NCBI RefSeq assembly: GCF_024807945.1
Contig: NZ_JANUFD010000019.1
Location: forward strand, 62,001 to 126,000
Reading direction: 5' to 3'
Source of the DNA: Pseudomonas sp. JUb42
GTDB lineage: Bacteria > Pseudomonadota > Gammaproteobacteria > Pseudomonadales > Pseudomonadaceae
Length of the DNA stretch: 64,000 bases
Each line of letters opens with the position of its first letter. The first letter of the stretch is position 1. Shown here piece by piece: positions 26,979-36,272 of the stretch. Below the pieces are notes generated by a model, which did not search any database, was not told the DNA's origin, and saw only the letters and a list, made by a program, of their open reading frames with translations. The translations under genes and the position numbers were made by a program.

Positions 26979-26990
26979 TCGCCGCTCGGC

Positions 26991-27782
26991 TCACTCGGTA
27001 CTGCGCTGGTTGTGGCTGGCGACGAACTGGCGGAAACGCTCGGTGGGCAGGCCCTCGAACAACTCATCAGGCGTACCTTGTGCGTCGATCACGCCCTGGG
27101 CCATGAACACCACGCGGTTGGAGACATGGCGGGCAAAGCCCATTTCGTGGGTCACCACTAGCATGGTCCGGCCTTCTTCGGCCAGGGAGCGCATGACCCT
27201 CAACACCTCCCCCACCAACTCCGGGTCGAGTGCTGAAGTCGGCTCATCGAACAGCATCACCTGGGGATTCATGGCCAGGGCCCGGGCAATGGCGACCCGT
27301 TGCTGCTGGCCGCCGGACAGGTGCGCCGGGTAGTAATCACGGCGGTCATACAGCCCGACCTTGTGCAACAGTTGCTCGGCTTCCTCCACGCACTCGGCAC
27401 GGGAACGCTTGAGTACGCGCATCGGACCTTCGATGACGTTTTGCAGCACGGTCATGTGCGACCACAGATTGAAGCTCTGAAAGACCATGCCCAGCTTGCT
27501 GCGCATCGCCTCGACCTGACGGGTATTGCTCGGCAGCAGGCGGCCGTTGGCATGCTGCTTCATCTCGATAACTTCACCATCGAGCACGATGCGCCCCTCA
27601 TCCGGGGACTCCAGCAGGTTGATGCAGCGCAGGAAGGTGCTCTTGCCGGAGCCGCTGGCACCGAGGATCGAGATGACATCGCCTTTATGGGCATCCAGAG
27701 AAATCCCCTTGAGCACCTGCACCGATCCGAATGACTTGCAGATATTGCTGACCGACAGCGCGGCCTGGACGTGTTGATTCAT
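26991..27782 (-). CDS. ABC transporter ATPase, polar amino acid/opine type (HisP-like)
   Basis: From the ATG at 27782 it encodes 263 residues; the longer frame upstream runs through the permease gene. Walker A 'GASGSGKST' lies at about 41-49, the signature 'LSGGQQQR' near 160 and Walker B 'VMLFDEP' near 180. It resembles HisP/OccP ATPases for histidine, arginine or opine import. It follows the two permease genes (17 bases after the second) and ends 12 bases from the convergent GGEEF gene. Confidence 0.92.
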   Translation of the reverse strand: MNQHVQAALSVSNICKSFGSVQVLKGISLDAHKGDVISILGASGSGKSTFLRCINLLESPDEGRIVLDGEVIEMKQHANGRLLPSNTRQVEAMRSKLGMVFQSFNLWSHMTVLQNVIEGPMRVLKRSRAECVEEAEQLLHKVGLYDRRDYYPAHLSGGQQQRVAIARALAMNPQVMLFDEPTSALDPELVGEVLRVMRSLAEEGRTMLVVTHEMGFARHVSNRVVFMAQGVIDAQGTPDELFEGLPTERFRQFVASHNQRSTE

Positions 27783-27799
27783 GACTGGCTCCGCGGCAA

Positions 27800-28537
27800 T
27801 CAAAGGGATGGAGGGGTTTGCGCCGACACGGTGGTCGCTCGCTGTGTGGGGCGTTCGCGCAGGTGCGGCGAGAGTCGATACTCGACCCAGGCCATGGCCC
27901 GCACGATGAGGAAGTTGAGCACCAGATATATCAGCGCCGCGCAGAGGAAAACCTCCATGGTCCGGTAGGTGCGCTGAATGATTTGCTGGGCAATACCGGT
28001 GACATCCCACACCGTCACCAGGCTGGCGATGGCCGTGGACTTGAGCATCAGCACCGCTTCGGTGGAATAGGACGGCAGCGTCTGGCGCAGGGTTACGGGG
28101 GCGATCACCCGCCACAGCAGGGTCCAGCGGCTCATGCCCACGGCCAGCCCCGCCTCGATCTGCCCTTGCGGCACGCTTTGCAGACCACCCCGGATGATTT
28201 CAGCGGTGTAGCCGGCGGTGCACATCGCCAGGGCGACCACCGCACAGCCGTAGGGCGAGCGCAGCACGTCCCACATAAAACTGGCGCGGACCGCCGGAAA
28301 CTGCCCGAGGCCGTAGTAAATAAGGAACATCTGAATCAGCAGCGGTGTGCCGCGAAACAGCATGATGTAGAAGCGCGCCGGGTAGCTGAGAAACGGCCAG
28401 CGGCTGACGCGCATGGCGACGACGCCCAACGACAGCAGCAGGCCCAGGGAAAGACTGAAGAAAAACAGGCTCAGGGTCGTGGGCAGCGCCGCCAGAAGCT
28501 TGAGCATGGTGTCGCTGAGAAAGGCAAAGTCGATCAT
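27800..28537 (-). CDS. ABC transporter permease (HisM-like)
   Basis: A 245-residue inner-membrane protein with five helices and the EAA loop 'QIEAGLAVGMSRWTLLWRVIAP' that contacts the ATPase. It is the second permease of a polar amino acid transporter and lies 14 bases downstream of the first. Confidence 0.9.
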   Translation of the reverse strand: MIDFAFLSDTMLKLLAALPTTLSLFFFSLSLGLLLSLGVVAMRVSRWPFLSYPARFYIMLFRGTPLLIQMFLIYYGLGQFPAVRASFMWDVLRSPYGCAVVALAMCTAGYTAEIIRGGLQSVPQGQIEAGLAVGMSRWTLLWRVIAPVTLRQTLPSYSTEAVLMLKSTAIASLVTVWDVTGIAQQIIQRTYRTMEVFLCAALIYLVLNFLIVRAMAWVEYRLSPHLRERPTQRATTVSAQTPPSL

Positions 28538-28551
28538 TGAATGTTCCCCGC

Positions 28552-29271
28552 TCAGGAATGTGGCGTGCGGCGCTGGGTACGCTGCACGCGGGATTCGGCA
28601 ATATTGAACAGGCGACCGGACAGCCCGGTCAGAACCAGATAACAGACGCCGCCGACGATGTAGAAGGTAAAGGCCTGATGGGTCGAACCCGCCGCCACCT
28701 GACTGGCGCGCATCAGTTCGACGAGGCCGATCACCGAGATCAGCGCAGAGTCCTTGAGGGTCATCTGCCAGACGTTGCCCAGCCCGGGCAACGCGTAGCG
28801 CCAGATCTGCGGAATCAATACGCGCCGCACGCGCATGCTCCAGGGCATGCCGATGGCCAGGGCGGCTTCCAGCTCGCCCTTGGCCACGGCCAGGAATGCA
28901 CCGCGATAGACTTCGGCCTGATAGGAGCCGGAGATCAGGCCCACCGCCAGGGCGCCGACCAGAAACGGCGGCATGTCGACAAAACCTTCGCCGCCAAACC
29001 AGTGGTTGACAGCACCCGCCACGGTGGCACCGCCGAAATAGAACAGGTAGATCACCAGCAGCTCAGGAATCCCGCGGAACAGGATCGAGTAGAGATCTCC
29101 CAGATAGCGCCACCCACGCTTCTTCGACAGCTTGGCCGCCGCCACCGCGCTACCGGCAAGCGCCCCGACCATCAGCGCCATCAAGGTCAGCAGCACGGTG
29201 GTGCCAGCCGCCTTGAGCAAAGCCATGCCCCAGCCGTGCGGGCCAAAACTGAGCAGTTGCAAGAGATCCAT
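28552..29271 (-). CDS. ABC transporter permease (HisQ-like)
   Basis: A 239-residue permease with five membrane helices and the EAA loop 'ELEAALAIGMPWSMRVRRVL'. It is the first gene of the permease-permease-ATPase operon. The matching binding-protein gene is at 31574, on the other strand beyond a LysR and a dioxygenase gene, so the system is transcribed from separate promoters. Confidence 0.9.
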   Translation of the reverse strand: MDLLQLLSFGPHGWGMALLKAAGTTVLLTLMALMVGALAGSAVAAAKLSKKRGWRYLGDLYSILFRGIPELLVIYLFYFGGATVAGAVNHWFGGEGFVDMPPFLVGALAVGLISGSYQAEVYRGAFLAVAKGELEAALAIGMPWSMRVRRVLIPQIWRYALPGLGNVWQMTLKDSALISVIGLVELMRASQVAAGSTHQAFTFYIVGGVCYLVLTGLSGRLFNIAESRVQRTQRRTPHS

Positions 29272-29595
29272 AGCGTTAATCCTGCCGCGAGCAATGAATA
29301 TTGGTATCTGGCGACATCCGCCAACTTATACATACTTGTCTTTACAAGTAGATGCAATTTGATTGCCATATCGCTCGCAGCAACGTAATTGCGAGCAGGC
29401 AACCGCTCTGTTCAGGTGCCTGTGGGGCGGTGAAGTTCCAATCGATAGCGGCAGCAAGGTGGCGGATGGCGATGCGCGACGCTGCAGATTGGGGCGCAGA
29501 GAAACGGCGGGCCCCAGGTGAGTGCGTCGTGCTGTAACAGCGGGGTGAACTGGCGTCTGTAGTGATACAACGCAATTATCTGGACTGAAATGAGA
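29272..29595. other. Intergenic region upstream of the ABC operon, no gene seen
   Basis: Short frames occur on both strands (for example 29342-29575 minus) but show no homology or ribosome sites. It holds an inverted repeat at 29333-29350 and presumably the ABC operon promoter. Confidence 0.5.
29333..29350. promoter_or_regulatory. Inverted repeat TACTTGT-N4-ACAAGTA
   Basis: A perfect 7-bp palindrome 62-79 bases upstream of the permease start. CTTGT/ACAAG arms are common in GntR/HutC-type operators, though the nearby regulator is a LysR, so the binding protein is uncertain. Confidence 0.4.
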
Positions 29596-29688
29596 TGTGG
29601 GAGCCGGCTTGCTGGCGATGGCCTTTGATCAGGCACTGATATCTTTGCGAGCGCTTCGCACTCGATCGCCACCAAGGCGGCTCCCACA
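29596..29688. repeat. REP pair, 'GGGAGCCGGCTTGCTGGCGA' class
   Basis: TGTGGGAGCCGGCTTGCTGG and its complement with one compensated difference (CACCAAGGCGGCTCCCACA) at the two ends, just after the LysR stop. A third palindrome family distinct from those at 2841 and 9665. Confidence 0.7.
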
Positions 29689-29693
29689 AGTAA

Positions 29694-30596
29694 TCAAGGC
29701 GCACCCAATATTTCGATCAGGCTCTGCACATTCGCCCGCTGGCGTTTTTCCGTCGGCACAAACGCGCAATAGGGATGCCCCAGGGACAGCGACCGTGACG
29801 ACAGCGCAATCAGGCGACCCGAAGCCAGGTCCGGCTGGGCGATGAGTTTCTGCCCCAGGGCAATACCGCAGCCGAGCCGGGCCAGCGTGATGGACAAACT
29901 GGACAACCCGGAGCGCCGCCCCAGCGCCGGATCCGGTGGCACCTGCCCCGGCTCAGCGGCGTACCAGTCACTCCAGGTCGGATGGGACGCATAGTTGGCG
30001 CCCCACTCGGTATGGATGAACAGGCTTTCATGGATTCGGCCGAGATCGAAATCGCTGTTGCCATGCCGATACCACAGCTCTGGCGCGCAGAGCGGCACGA
30101 CCTGATCGTGCATCAGCGCGATCACCTCCATCCCCGGATAGTGATAGTCGCCGTAACTCACGCGGATATCGACGTCCTGCCGGGCCAGGTCCACCGGATC
30201 GTCCTCGACCCGCACATCAACCGACAACTGTGGATAGCTTTCCAGCAACGTCGCCAGCTTTGGCGCCAGCCAGACCTCGGCCAGGGAGAACGGCACGCTG
30301 ACGATCAACCGGGTGCGCATCTCGCCTTCGAGCAAGCGCACCGTCATGGCGGCGATATCGTCCAGGGCCCGCGATGTCTGCGGGTAGATGGCCAGGCCAG
30401 CGTCGGTCAGGGATAGCCGGTTGCCATTGCGCACAAACAGCTTCTTGCCGAAATACGCCTCGAGATGACGGACCTGCTGACTGACGGCGGCAGCTGACAC
30501 CCCGAGTTCCGCGCCGGCCCCAGCGAAGCTGGACAGGCGTGCAGCGACCTCGAAGGTCCTGACAGCATTCAGCGGAGGCAGCCTCTTCATCAACAT
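29694..30596 (-). CDS. LysR-family regulator (GcvA-like)
   Basis: A 300-residue LysR protein with the GcvA-type opening 'LPPLNAVRTFEVAARLSSF' and HTH 'GAELGVSAAAVSQQVRHLE'. It is divergent from the dioxygenase and binding-protein genes and lies upstream of the ABC operon on its own strand, so it is placed to control all of them. Confidence 0.88.
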   Translation of the reverse strand: MLMKRLPPLNAVRTFEVAARLSSFAGAGAELGVSAAAVSQQVRHLEAYFGKKLFVRNGNRLSLTDAGLAIYPQTSRALDDIAAMTVRLLEGEMRTRLIVSVPFSLAEVWLAPKLATLLESYPQLSVDVRVEDDPVDLARQDVDIRVSYGDYHYPGMEVIALMHDQVVPLCAPELWYRHGNSDFDLGRIHESLFIHTEWGANYASHPTWSDWYAAEPGQVPPDPALGRRSGLSSLSITLARLGCGIALGQKLIAQPDLASGRLIALSSRSLSLGHPYCAFVPTEKRQRANVQSLIEILGAP

Positions 30597-30694
30597 CTTC
30601 CTTAAGTTTTACTAGGGGGAGGCTAACAATTTTTAGCGTTGTTGCGAAGATTTCCTCAGGTTAGGTTAAAGCCACACCTACCTGGAGGGCCGAC

Positions 30695-31483
30695 ATGCAC
30701 ACCGTTATCAATCTTCAGCGCTATCCCCTGGATCGGCCAGACAGCGAGGAATGGACCGCCCTGGTCAACCACGCCAAGGCCGAACTGGCCCGCAACGGCA
30801 TGTTCAGCCTCGAAGGGTTTATCCTGGCCGACCATGCAGCCCTGGCCGCCCGGCAGATCCAGCCGACCATGGACGGGCAGTCCCATACCCACAAGCGCTC
30901 GCACAATATCTATTTCAAACCGGATATCCCCGAACTGGCTGCTGATCACCCAGCCTTGCACAAGGTCGAAACGGTGAGTCACACGCTGTGCGCGGATCAA
31001 CTCGCGGACAGCCTGGTCACAACGATCTACGAGTACCCTCCGCTGGTGGATTTCCTCAGTGCCGTCATGGAAAAACCGGCGCTGTATGTGATGGCCGACC
31101 CCTTGGCCAAGGTCAATGTGATGAGCTATCGGGAGGGCGAGACGCTGAACTGGCACTTCGACCGCTCGGAGTTCACCACTACCCTGATGCTTCAGGCGCC
31201 CGACGCCGGCGGTGAGTTCGAATACCGCAGCGACCTGCGTACCGCCGACAACCCCAACTACGAAGGCGTCGCCGAACTGCTGCAAGGCCGCGACCCCAAC
31301 GTGCAGAAATTGCGATTGAGCGCTGGCACACTGAATGTGTTTCGTGGGAAAAATACCGCCCACCGGGTAACGCCGGTACGTGGTCAGCGTGAACGTATGG
31401 TCGCGGTGTTCTCGTACTATGAAAAACCTGGCGTGATGTTTACGCCCGAGGAACAGCTTGGTTTCTACGGGCGTGCGGTCTGA
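30695..31483 (+). CDS. 2-oxoglutarate/Fe(II)-dependent dioxygenase-like protein
   Basis: A 262-residue protein with the double-stranded beta-helix iron site: H154-F-D156 ('LNWHFDRSEF'), a distal H223 in 'KNTAHRVTPV' and an arginine at 232 or 234 for 2-oxoglutarate. 'AGGEFEY' and 'GTLNVFRG' fit the same fold. Such proteins hydroxylate or halogenate amino acids and alkaloids. Its position between a LysR regulator and the amino acid binding-protein gene suggests it acts on the imported compound. The substrate is not recognisable. Confidence 0.78.
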   Translation: MHTVINLQRYPLDRPDSEEWTALVNHAKAELARNGMFSLEGFILADHAALAARQIQPTMDGQSHTHKRSHNIYFKPDIPELAADHPALHKVETVSHTLCADQLADSLVTTIYEYPPLVDFLSAVMEKPALYVMADPLAKVNVMSYREGETLNWHFDRSEFTTTLMLQAPDAGGEFEYRSDLRTADNPNYEGVAELLQGRDPNVQKLRLSAGTLNVFRGKNTAHRVTPVRGQRERMVAVFSYYEKPGVMFTPEEQLGFYGRAV

Positions 31484-31573
31484 TTCAGCCCTTCGCCAGT
31501 CGCGGGGACATAATAAAAACCAGACGTTCCATGGCTTTTGATCTAGCTCTGCCAGTCTTATTCTAATTATTGG

Positions 31574-32443
31574 ATGGGGAAACACATGGGCCACACCTAC
31601 AACGTCACCAAAAGAATCCTTGCATGTGCAGCGTTGGGCAGCAGCCTGTTATTGGGCGGCACCGCCTTCGCCAAAGACTGGACCTCGGTTCGGGTTGCCA
31701 CCGAGGGCGCCTACGAGCCATGGAACATCACCCTTCCCAGCGGCGAGATCTCTGGCTTCGAGCCTGAACTGCTCAAGGACGTCTGTGCCCGGATCAAGCT
31801 GGAATGCAAGCTCCAGGCGCAGGACTGGGACGGCATGATCGCGGGCCTTAACGCGGGCAAATTCGATGTATTGATGGACGCCATCGTCATCACTCCGGAA
31901 CGTCAGGAAGTCATCGCTTTTTCCAAGCCTTACGCCAATACCCAGGCGGTGTTCGTCAGCGCCGATCCGAAGCTGATCGCCAGTATGCCGAGCAACGAAA
32001 TCATCAAGCTCAGCGGTGATCCGGTTGCCGACAAGGCGGCTGTCGACAAGATGAAAGCCCTGGTCAAAGGCAAGACCCTGGGCATTCAGTCGGGCACCGC
32101 CTACACCGATTTCGTCGAGAAAAACTTCAAGGACATCGCCACCATTCGCGAGTACAAGAAGTCCGGCGAACACATGCTTGACCTCAACGCTGGCCGTATC
32201 GACCTGGCTTTCGATGATGTGACCTTCTTCACCTCCGCCCTGGACAACCCCGATAACAGCGCCGTGAAGATGATCGGCCCGAAAATCGGTGGTGATATCT
32301 GGGGTCCGGGCGAAGCACTGGGCTTCCGCAAGGCCGATAACGACCTGCGCGAGAAATTCAACGGCGCACTGACGGCGGCGCTGGAAGATGGCACGGTAAA
32401 ACGCCTTTCGGAAAAATGGTTCAAGGCTGATATTCGTCCTTGA
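31574..32443 (+). CDS. ABC transporter periplasmic binding protein (lysine/arginine/ornithine/opine type)
   Basis: Up to 289 residues; a second ATG at 31586 has the better-spaced GGGGAA and may be the true start. A signal peptide ends near 'GGTAFA|KDW'. The rest is a family 3 solute-binding protein: 'ATEGAYEPWN', 'GFEPELLKDVCARI', 'QDWDGMIAGLNAGKFDVLMDAI' are typical of basic amino acid and opine binders. It is the probable partner of the permeases at 27800-29271. Confidence 0.9.
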   Translation: MGKHMGHTYNVTKRILACAALGSSLLLGGTAFAKDWTSVRVATEGAYEPWNITLPSGEISGFEPELLKDVCARIKLECKLQAQDWDGMIAGLNAGKFDVLMDAIVITPERQEVIAFSKPYANTQAVFVSADPKLIASMPSNEIIKLSGDPVADKAAVDKMKALVKGKTLGIQSGTAYTDFVEKNFKDIATIREYKKSGEHMLDLNAGRIDLAFDDVTFFTSALDNPDNSAVKMIGPKIGGDIWGPGEALGFRKADNDLREKFNGALTAALEDGTVKRLSEKWFKADIRP

Positions 32444-32468
32444 TGCATAACGGCTAAATGCCAACCTT

Positions 32469-32556
32469 GTTGGAGCCGGGCTTGCCCGCGAATCAGACGA
32501 CGCGCAGTACCAGTTGCACCGCGTCATCGTTCTTCGCGGGCAAGCCTCGCTCCAAC
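32469..32556. repeat. REP pair, 'GGAGCCGGGCTTGCCCGCGAA' class
   Basis: TTGGAGCCGGGCTTGCCCGC and its complement (one change, AAGCCTCGCTCCAA) 45 bases apart. The same class is at 36128, 38734 and 44917. Confidence 0.85.
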
Positions 32557-32649
32557 GGGATAACCGCGCAAAGGCAAACGCGCTGTGCCAGGCCGCCAAC
32601 GGGCGCTACAATCTGCGCCTAATTCGACCTGCCTGCTGCCAACCTGATC

Positions 32650-33822
32650 ATGCCTGCCTTGCCCGACCCTGCTCCCGAATCCGCAAAACCCGCGCGCCCG
32701 CTGCTGACCTGGCTCAGATCCCTGTGGCCTGCCCCCCAAACCCTCAATACCCGGGAAAAACTGCGGGCCAGTTGCGGCGCCGCCCTGGGCATCCTGCTGG
32801 TCGCCGTTGCGGGCATGCTCTGGTTGCGCGGCAGCATGAGCGCCGATCACAGCCTGCTCGCCCTGGCCCTGGTCGCGCCGATCGGCGCCAGTGCCGTACT
32901 GGTATTCGCCGTACCCTCAAGCCCCTTGGCGCAGCCTTGGTCGGTGGTGGGCGGCAATACCTTGTCGGCGCTGGTCGGCATTGCCTGCGCCAAATGGATT
33001 CCCGACGCATCGATTGCCGCAGCGGTTGCCGTCAGCCTGGCCATTGCCGTGATGATCGCGACCCGTAGCCTGCACCCACCGGGCGGCGCATCGGCGCTGC
33101 TGATGGTGCTGGCAGGTTGTGATCGCTTTGCCTTTGCCTTCAGTCCGGTGCTTACCGATTCATTGCTATTGGTTGCCGCCGGGCTGATCTACAACAACCT
33201 GACCCGACGCCCCTGGCCTCACGTGGTTCATCCGAAAGCGCCGACGGCCAATAGCCGCTTCAGTACGGCGGACCTCGATGCCGCACTGGCCCATTACAAC
33301 CAGGTGCTGGACGTCAGCCGTGATGACCTGCAAAGCCTGCTTGAGCAAGCCGAAGCCTCGGCCTATCAGCGCAAGATGGGCGAGATCCGCTGCGCCGATA
33401 TCATGAGCCGGGAGCTGATCGTCGCGCGTCAGGAAATGCCCCTCAAGGACGCCTGGGCGCTGATGCGCAAGCACAAGATCAAGGCGCTGCCGGTCATCGA
33501 CAGGCAACATCATCTGCTCGGTATCGTCACCGTTGCCGACTTCATGAAACAGCTGGATCTCGACGCCCATGAAGGCGTCGGCTGGCACCTGCGCGCCCTG
33601 CTGCGGCAGAAACACAAAGTCCGCCCCGTGACCATCGTCGGCCAGATCATGAGCCGTACGGTGCGGGTCGCCAGCGCCGACCGGCTGTTGAGCGACCTGG
33701 TGCCCGTGTTCTCCGAGAACGGCCACCGGCACATTCCGATCATCGATACCGAACGGCGCCTGGTCGGCATCGTCACGCAGTCAGACTTGATCAAGGCGCT
33801 TTACACCGCCGTGCGGGCGTAA
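32650..33822 (+). CDS. HPP-family membrane protein with two CBS domains
   Basis: A 390-residue protein. Residues about 35-180 form four or five helices with the HPP signature 'SLHPPGGASALL'; two CBS domains follow at about 245-300 ('IMSRELIVARQEMPLKDA') and 325-388 ('IMSRTVRVASADRLLSD'), each ending in a G-I-V-T block. HPP proteins are inner-membrane proteins; some plant and cyanobacterial members carry nitrite. CBS domains usually sense adenine nucleotides. It stands alone and is convergent with the dehydrogenase at 33835. Confidence 0.88.
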   Translation: MPALPDPAPESAKPARPLLTWLRSLWPAPQTLNTREKLRASCGAALGILLVAVAGMLWLRGSMSADHSLLALALVAPIGASAVLVFAVPSSPLAQPWSVVGGNTLSALVGIACAKWIPDASIAAAVAVSLAIAVMIATRSLHPPGGASALLMVLAGCDRFAFAFSPVLTDSLLLVAAGLIYNNLTRRPWPHVVHPKAPTANSRFSTADLDAALAHYNQVLDVSRDDLQSLLEQAEASAYQRKMGEIRCADIMSRELIVARQEMPLKDAWALMRKHKIKALPVIDRQHHLLGIVTVADFMKQLDLDAHEGVGWHLRALLRQKHKVRPVTIVGQIMSRTVRVASADRLLSDLVPVFSENGHRHIPIIDTERRLVGIVTQSDLIKALYTAVRA

Positions 33823-33834
33823 TGGGCAGGCCTT

Positions 33835-34716
33835 TCATCGATTCGACCAGCCCTCGATGGTCCGCACCAGTTCGGTCAGATCCCGCTCGCCACCATCCTG
33901 CTGCGCGGCAACGTTCCACAATTGCCGCGCCGCATTGCCCAGCCACATGGGTACGCCGAGGGCCTGACACTCTTCAACCGCCAGACCGATGTCCTTGCAG
34001 ACACTGGACACCGGGAAACCGAAATCGTAGCTGCCCGGCAGGACGTGCTTGGGGAATTTATCCAGGGTGGCGCCGTTCTTGCCGCTACCGGCGTTGATCA
34101 CCTCCATCATCACCTGAGGATCAAGGCCACCCTTGATGCCTGCGGCGTAGGCTTCCGAGGTGATGGCGAAGGCAGTGGTCGAGAGCATGTTGTTGAGCAG
34201 CTTGAGCAACTGGCCCTGCCCGGCCTGTTCGCCGACGATAAACACCTTGCCGAACACATCGAATAGCGAGCGGACCCGGGCCACGGCTTCAGGATCGCCT
34301 GCGACCATGATTGCCAGCGCCCCGCGAGCGGCACCTGCCGCCCCGCCGCTGACTGGCGCATCGACGGTCTCGATGCCACGTTTAAGCAATCCGGCGGCGA
34401 CTTCCTGCTCGGCCCGTGAACCCACCGTGGACAAGTCCACGAGAATCCGTACAGCCGCTCCCTCGACGATACCGCCCTGCCCCAGCGCCACCGCCTTGAA
34501 AATCGCCGGGCTGGGCAGGCTAGTGAAGATGACTTCGGCGCTGTCAGCCACTTCCCGCACGCTGTCGGCAACCCGGGCGCCCAGACCGGCAAGCTCGGCG
34601 AGGGCGGCCGGGTCCTTGTCGAAAATCACCAGGGCATGGCCCTGCTCCAGCAGGCGTCGGGCCATGGGCCGGCCCATCACCCCCACACCAATGAAACCCA
34701 GTTGTTTGTCGCTCAT
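33835..34716 (-). CDS. NAD(P)-dependent dehydrogenase, 3-hydroxyisobutyrate dehydrogenase family
   Basis: The ATG at 34716 with AGGAGTG ahead of it gives 293 residues. 'GFIGVGVMGRPMA' is the dinucleotide site, 'DAPVSGGAAGA' the substrate loop and the lysine in 'GQLLKLLNN' near residue 170 is catalytic. The family oxidises beta-hydroxy acids such as 3-hydroxyisobutyrate, tartronate or glycerate. It is the last gene of the eleven-gene minus-strand cluster and one of three paralogues in it. Confidence 0.88.
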   Translation of the reverse strand: MSDKQLGFIGVGVMGRPMARRLLEQGHALVIFDKDPAALAELAGLGARVADSVREVADSAEVIFTSLPSPAIFKAVALGQGGIVEGAAVRILVDLSTVGSRAEQEVAAGLLKRGIETVDAPVSGGAAGAARGALAIMVAGDPEAVARVRSLFDVFGKVFIVGEQAGQGQLLKLLNNMLSTTAFAITSEAYAAGIKGGLDPQVMMEVINAGSGKNGATLDKFPKHVLPGSYDFGFPVSSVCKDIGLAVEECQALGVPMWLGNAARQLWNVAAQQDGGERDLTELVRTIEGWSNR

Positions 34717-34739
34717 AATCACTCCTGATGCAAAGACAA

Positions 34740-36083
34740 TCAGCCTCGTGCCAGACGCATGACCGCGCCCGCATCGTCGGCTTGTTCCAGAGACCACAAC
34801 CGCTCGATCAGGGGCTGTGGCGTGCAAGTCGAACCGCCGTATCCGGCCAGTTCGCACAGTTTGTCGGCCAGGGCCTGATCGCTCAGCGGCGCACCGAGGC
34901 TGCCCCGGGCCACTGTAATGGCGCAGCTCAGGCTGGCGCCGGTGCCGAAGAACAGCTGTACCTGCGCGGACTCCACGGCGAAGTCAGCGTTATCGATAAA
35001 ATGCAGCAGCGGGTACAGGGCGCGCAGGCCTGGGTCGGCGACTGCCGGGTCGCTAAACTCCGCCAGCCCGGCGCGTCCGGTGGACAGCGCAACGGCGCAG
35101 GCATGCTGGGCGCTGACCTGGGATTCACGGCCGCTCTGAATGGCCGGGCGATCTGTGCGCTGGCGCAGCAACGGGTGGCCGGTCAGCTCGATGCGGGTCA
35201 GGTCTGCCAATACGCAATCAGGATTGCGCGACAGTTCCAGACAGGCTTCGATCACCGGATTCAACACCACGCCACAGGGATATGGCTTGTAGGTATTGGC
35301 ATTCAAGGCCCAACGCTCGCCGAGGCCTTGGATGATCTGCCCGTAATCGGGGCTCTCGCCCATGACCCGCAGGAAACCGCGCTCACCCTCCAGAGGAAAC
35401 TCGGGGCCGTTGAAACCTTGCTCGGCCAGCAGTGCCGAGAGCAGGCCGTTACGCGCCGCGTTGCCGACGCCAATGCTTTTCGCCGCACTGCCCAGGGTCT
35501 CCACCAGCCCGCCGGATTGGGCACTGGCCGAGCCCAGCGCCCAGGCTTGTTGCCGGGCATCCAGGCCGAGCAGTTTGCCCACCGCCATGGCCGCGCCGAA
35601 GACGCCGCAGGTCGAGGTGATATGCCAGCCGCGGCGATAGTGTTCGGGGGAAATCGCCATACCCAGGCGACACTCCACTTCCACACCCAGAACGAAAGCC
35701 AACAGCAATTGCTCGCCGCTGACTGCCTGGCGCTGCGCCAGGGCAAACAGCGCAGCAGCGACCGGGGCCGTAGGGTGGATAATGGTCGGGATATGGGTGT
35801 CGTCGAAATCGAAGACATTGGCACTCATGGCGTTGAGCGAGGCCGCGTTGAGGATATCCATGGACTCGCCACGGCCAATGATCCCGGCCTGCTCGCCCGC
35901 GCTGAAGCCGCTGAACAGTTTGACCGCCGTGACAATGTCCGGATCGTTGCAACCGGCCAGGGCCACGGCAAAGTAATTGACCAGGGCGCGCTTGGCTTCA
36001 TGGCGCACCAGAGGCGGTATATCGGCCCAGGTGGTGCGGGTGACGAATTCGCTGAGTAATTGCGTGACAGCAGGAACCTGCAT
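34740..36083 (-). CDS. MmgE/PrpD-family protein
   Basis: From ATG 36083 (GGAGGCACC directly ahead) it encodes 447 residues, normal for MmgE/PrpD. 'NVFDFDDTHIPTIIHPTAPV' near residue 85 is the family's most conserved block. Members include 2-methylcitrate dehydratase, cis-aconitate decarboxylase and iminodisuccinate epimerase, so it probably dehydrates, epimerises or decarboxylates a di- or tricarboxylic acid. It lies 23 bases upstream of the dehydrogenase gene. Confidence 0.87.
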   Translation of the reverse strand: MQVPAVTQLLSEFVTRTTWADIPPLVRHEAKRALVNYFAVALAGCNDPDIVTAVKLFSGFSAGEQAGIIGRGESMDILNAASLNAMSANVFDFDDTHIPTIIHPTAPVAAALFALAQRQAVSGEQLLLAFVLGVEVECRLGMAISPEHYRRGWHITSTCGVFGAAMAVGKLLGLDARQQAWALGSASAQSGGLVETLGSAAKSIGVGNAARNGLLSALLAEQGFNGPEFPLEGERGFLRVMGESPDYGQIIQGLGERWALNANTYKPYPCGVVLNPVIEACLELSRNPDCVLADLTRIELTGHPLLRQRTDRPAIQSGRESQVSAQHACAVALSTGRAGLAEFSDPAVADPGLRALYPLLHFIDNADFAVESAQVQLFFGTGASLSCAITVARGSLGAPLSDQALADKLCELAGYGGSTCTPQPLIERLWSLEQADDAGAVMRLARG

Positions 36084-36127
36084 GGTGCCTCCGTTGGTTG
36101 GGTAGATATCCGCTAAACGCGAGACCT

Positions 36128-36220
36128 GTAGGAGCCGGGCTTGCCCGCGAATAGGCCGGTACATCCGCTGCATTCTTTGCGGTTGAACGATCGCCTTCGC
36201 GGGCAAGCCCGGCTCCAACG
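36128..36220. repeat. REP pair, 'GGAGCCGGGCTTGCCCGCGAA' class
   Basis: GTAGGAGCCGGGCTTGCCCG and complement ending GGCTCCAAC, in the middle of the minus-strand cluster between the SDR and MmgE/PrpD genes, where it may attenuate or stabilise the transcript. Confidence 0.85.
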
Positions 36221-36272
36221 GTGTCTATCGTTTTATACGAAACCGCGAGGTGTCATAAACGGCGCCTGTGCC

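Noticed and set aside
27783..28115. Longer ABC ATPase beginning inside the permease gene
   Set aside because: The extra 111 residues show only shadow-frame composition; the ATPase fold begins at the ATG at 27782.
29342..29575. A 77-residue minus-strand frame in the ABC upstream region
   Set aside because: No homology, and an overlapping plus-strand frame of similar length exists, as expected by chance in GC-rich DNA.
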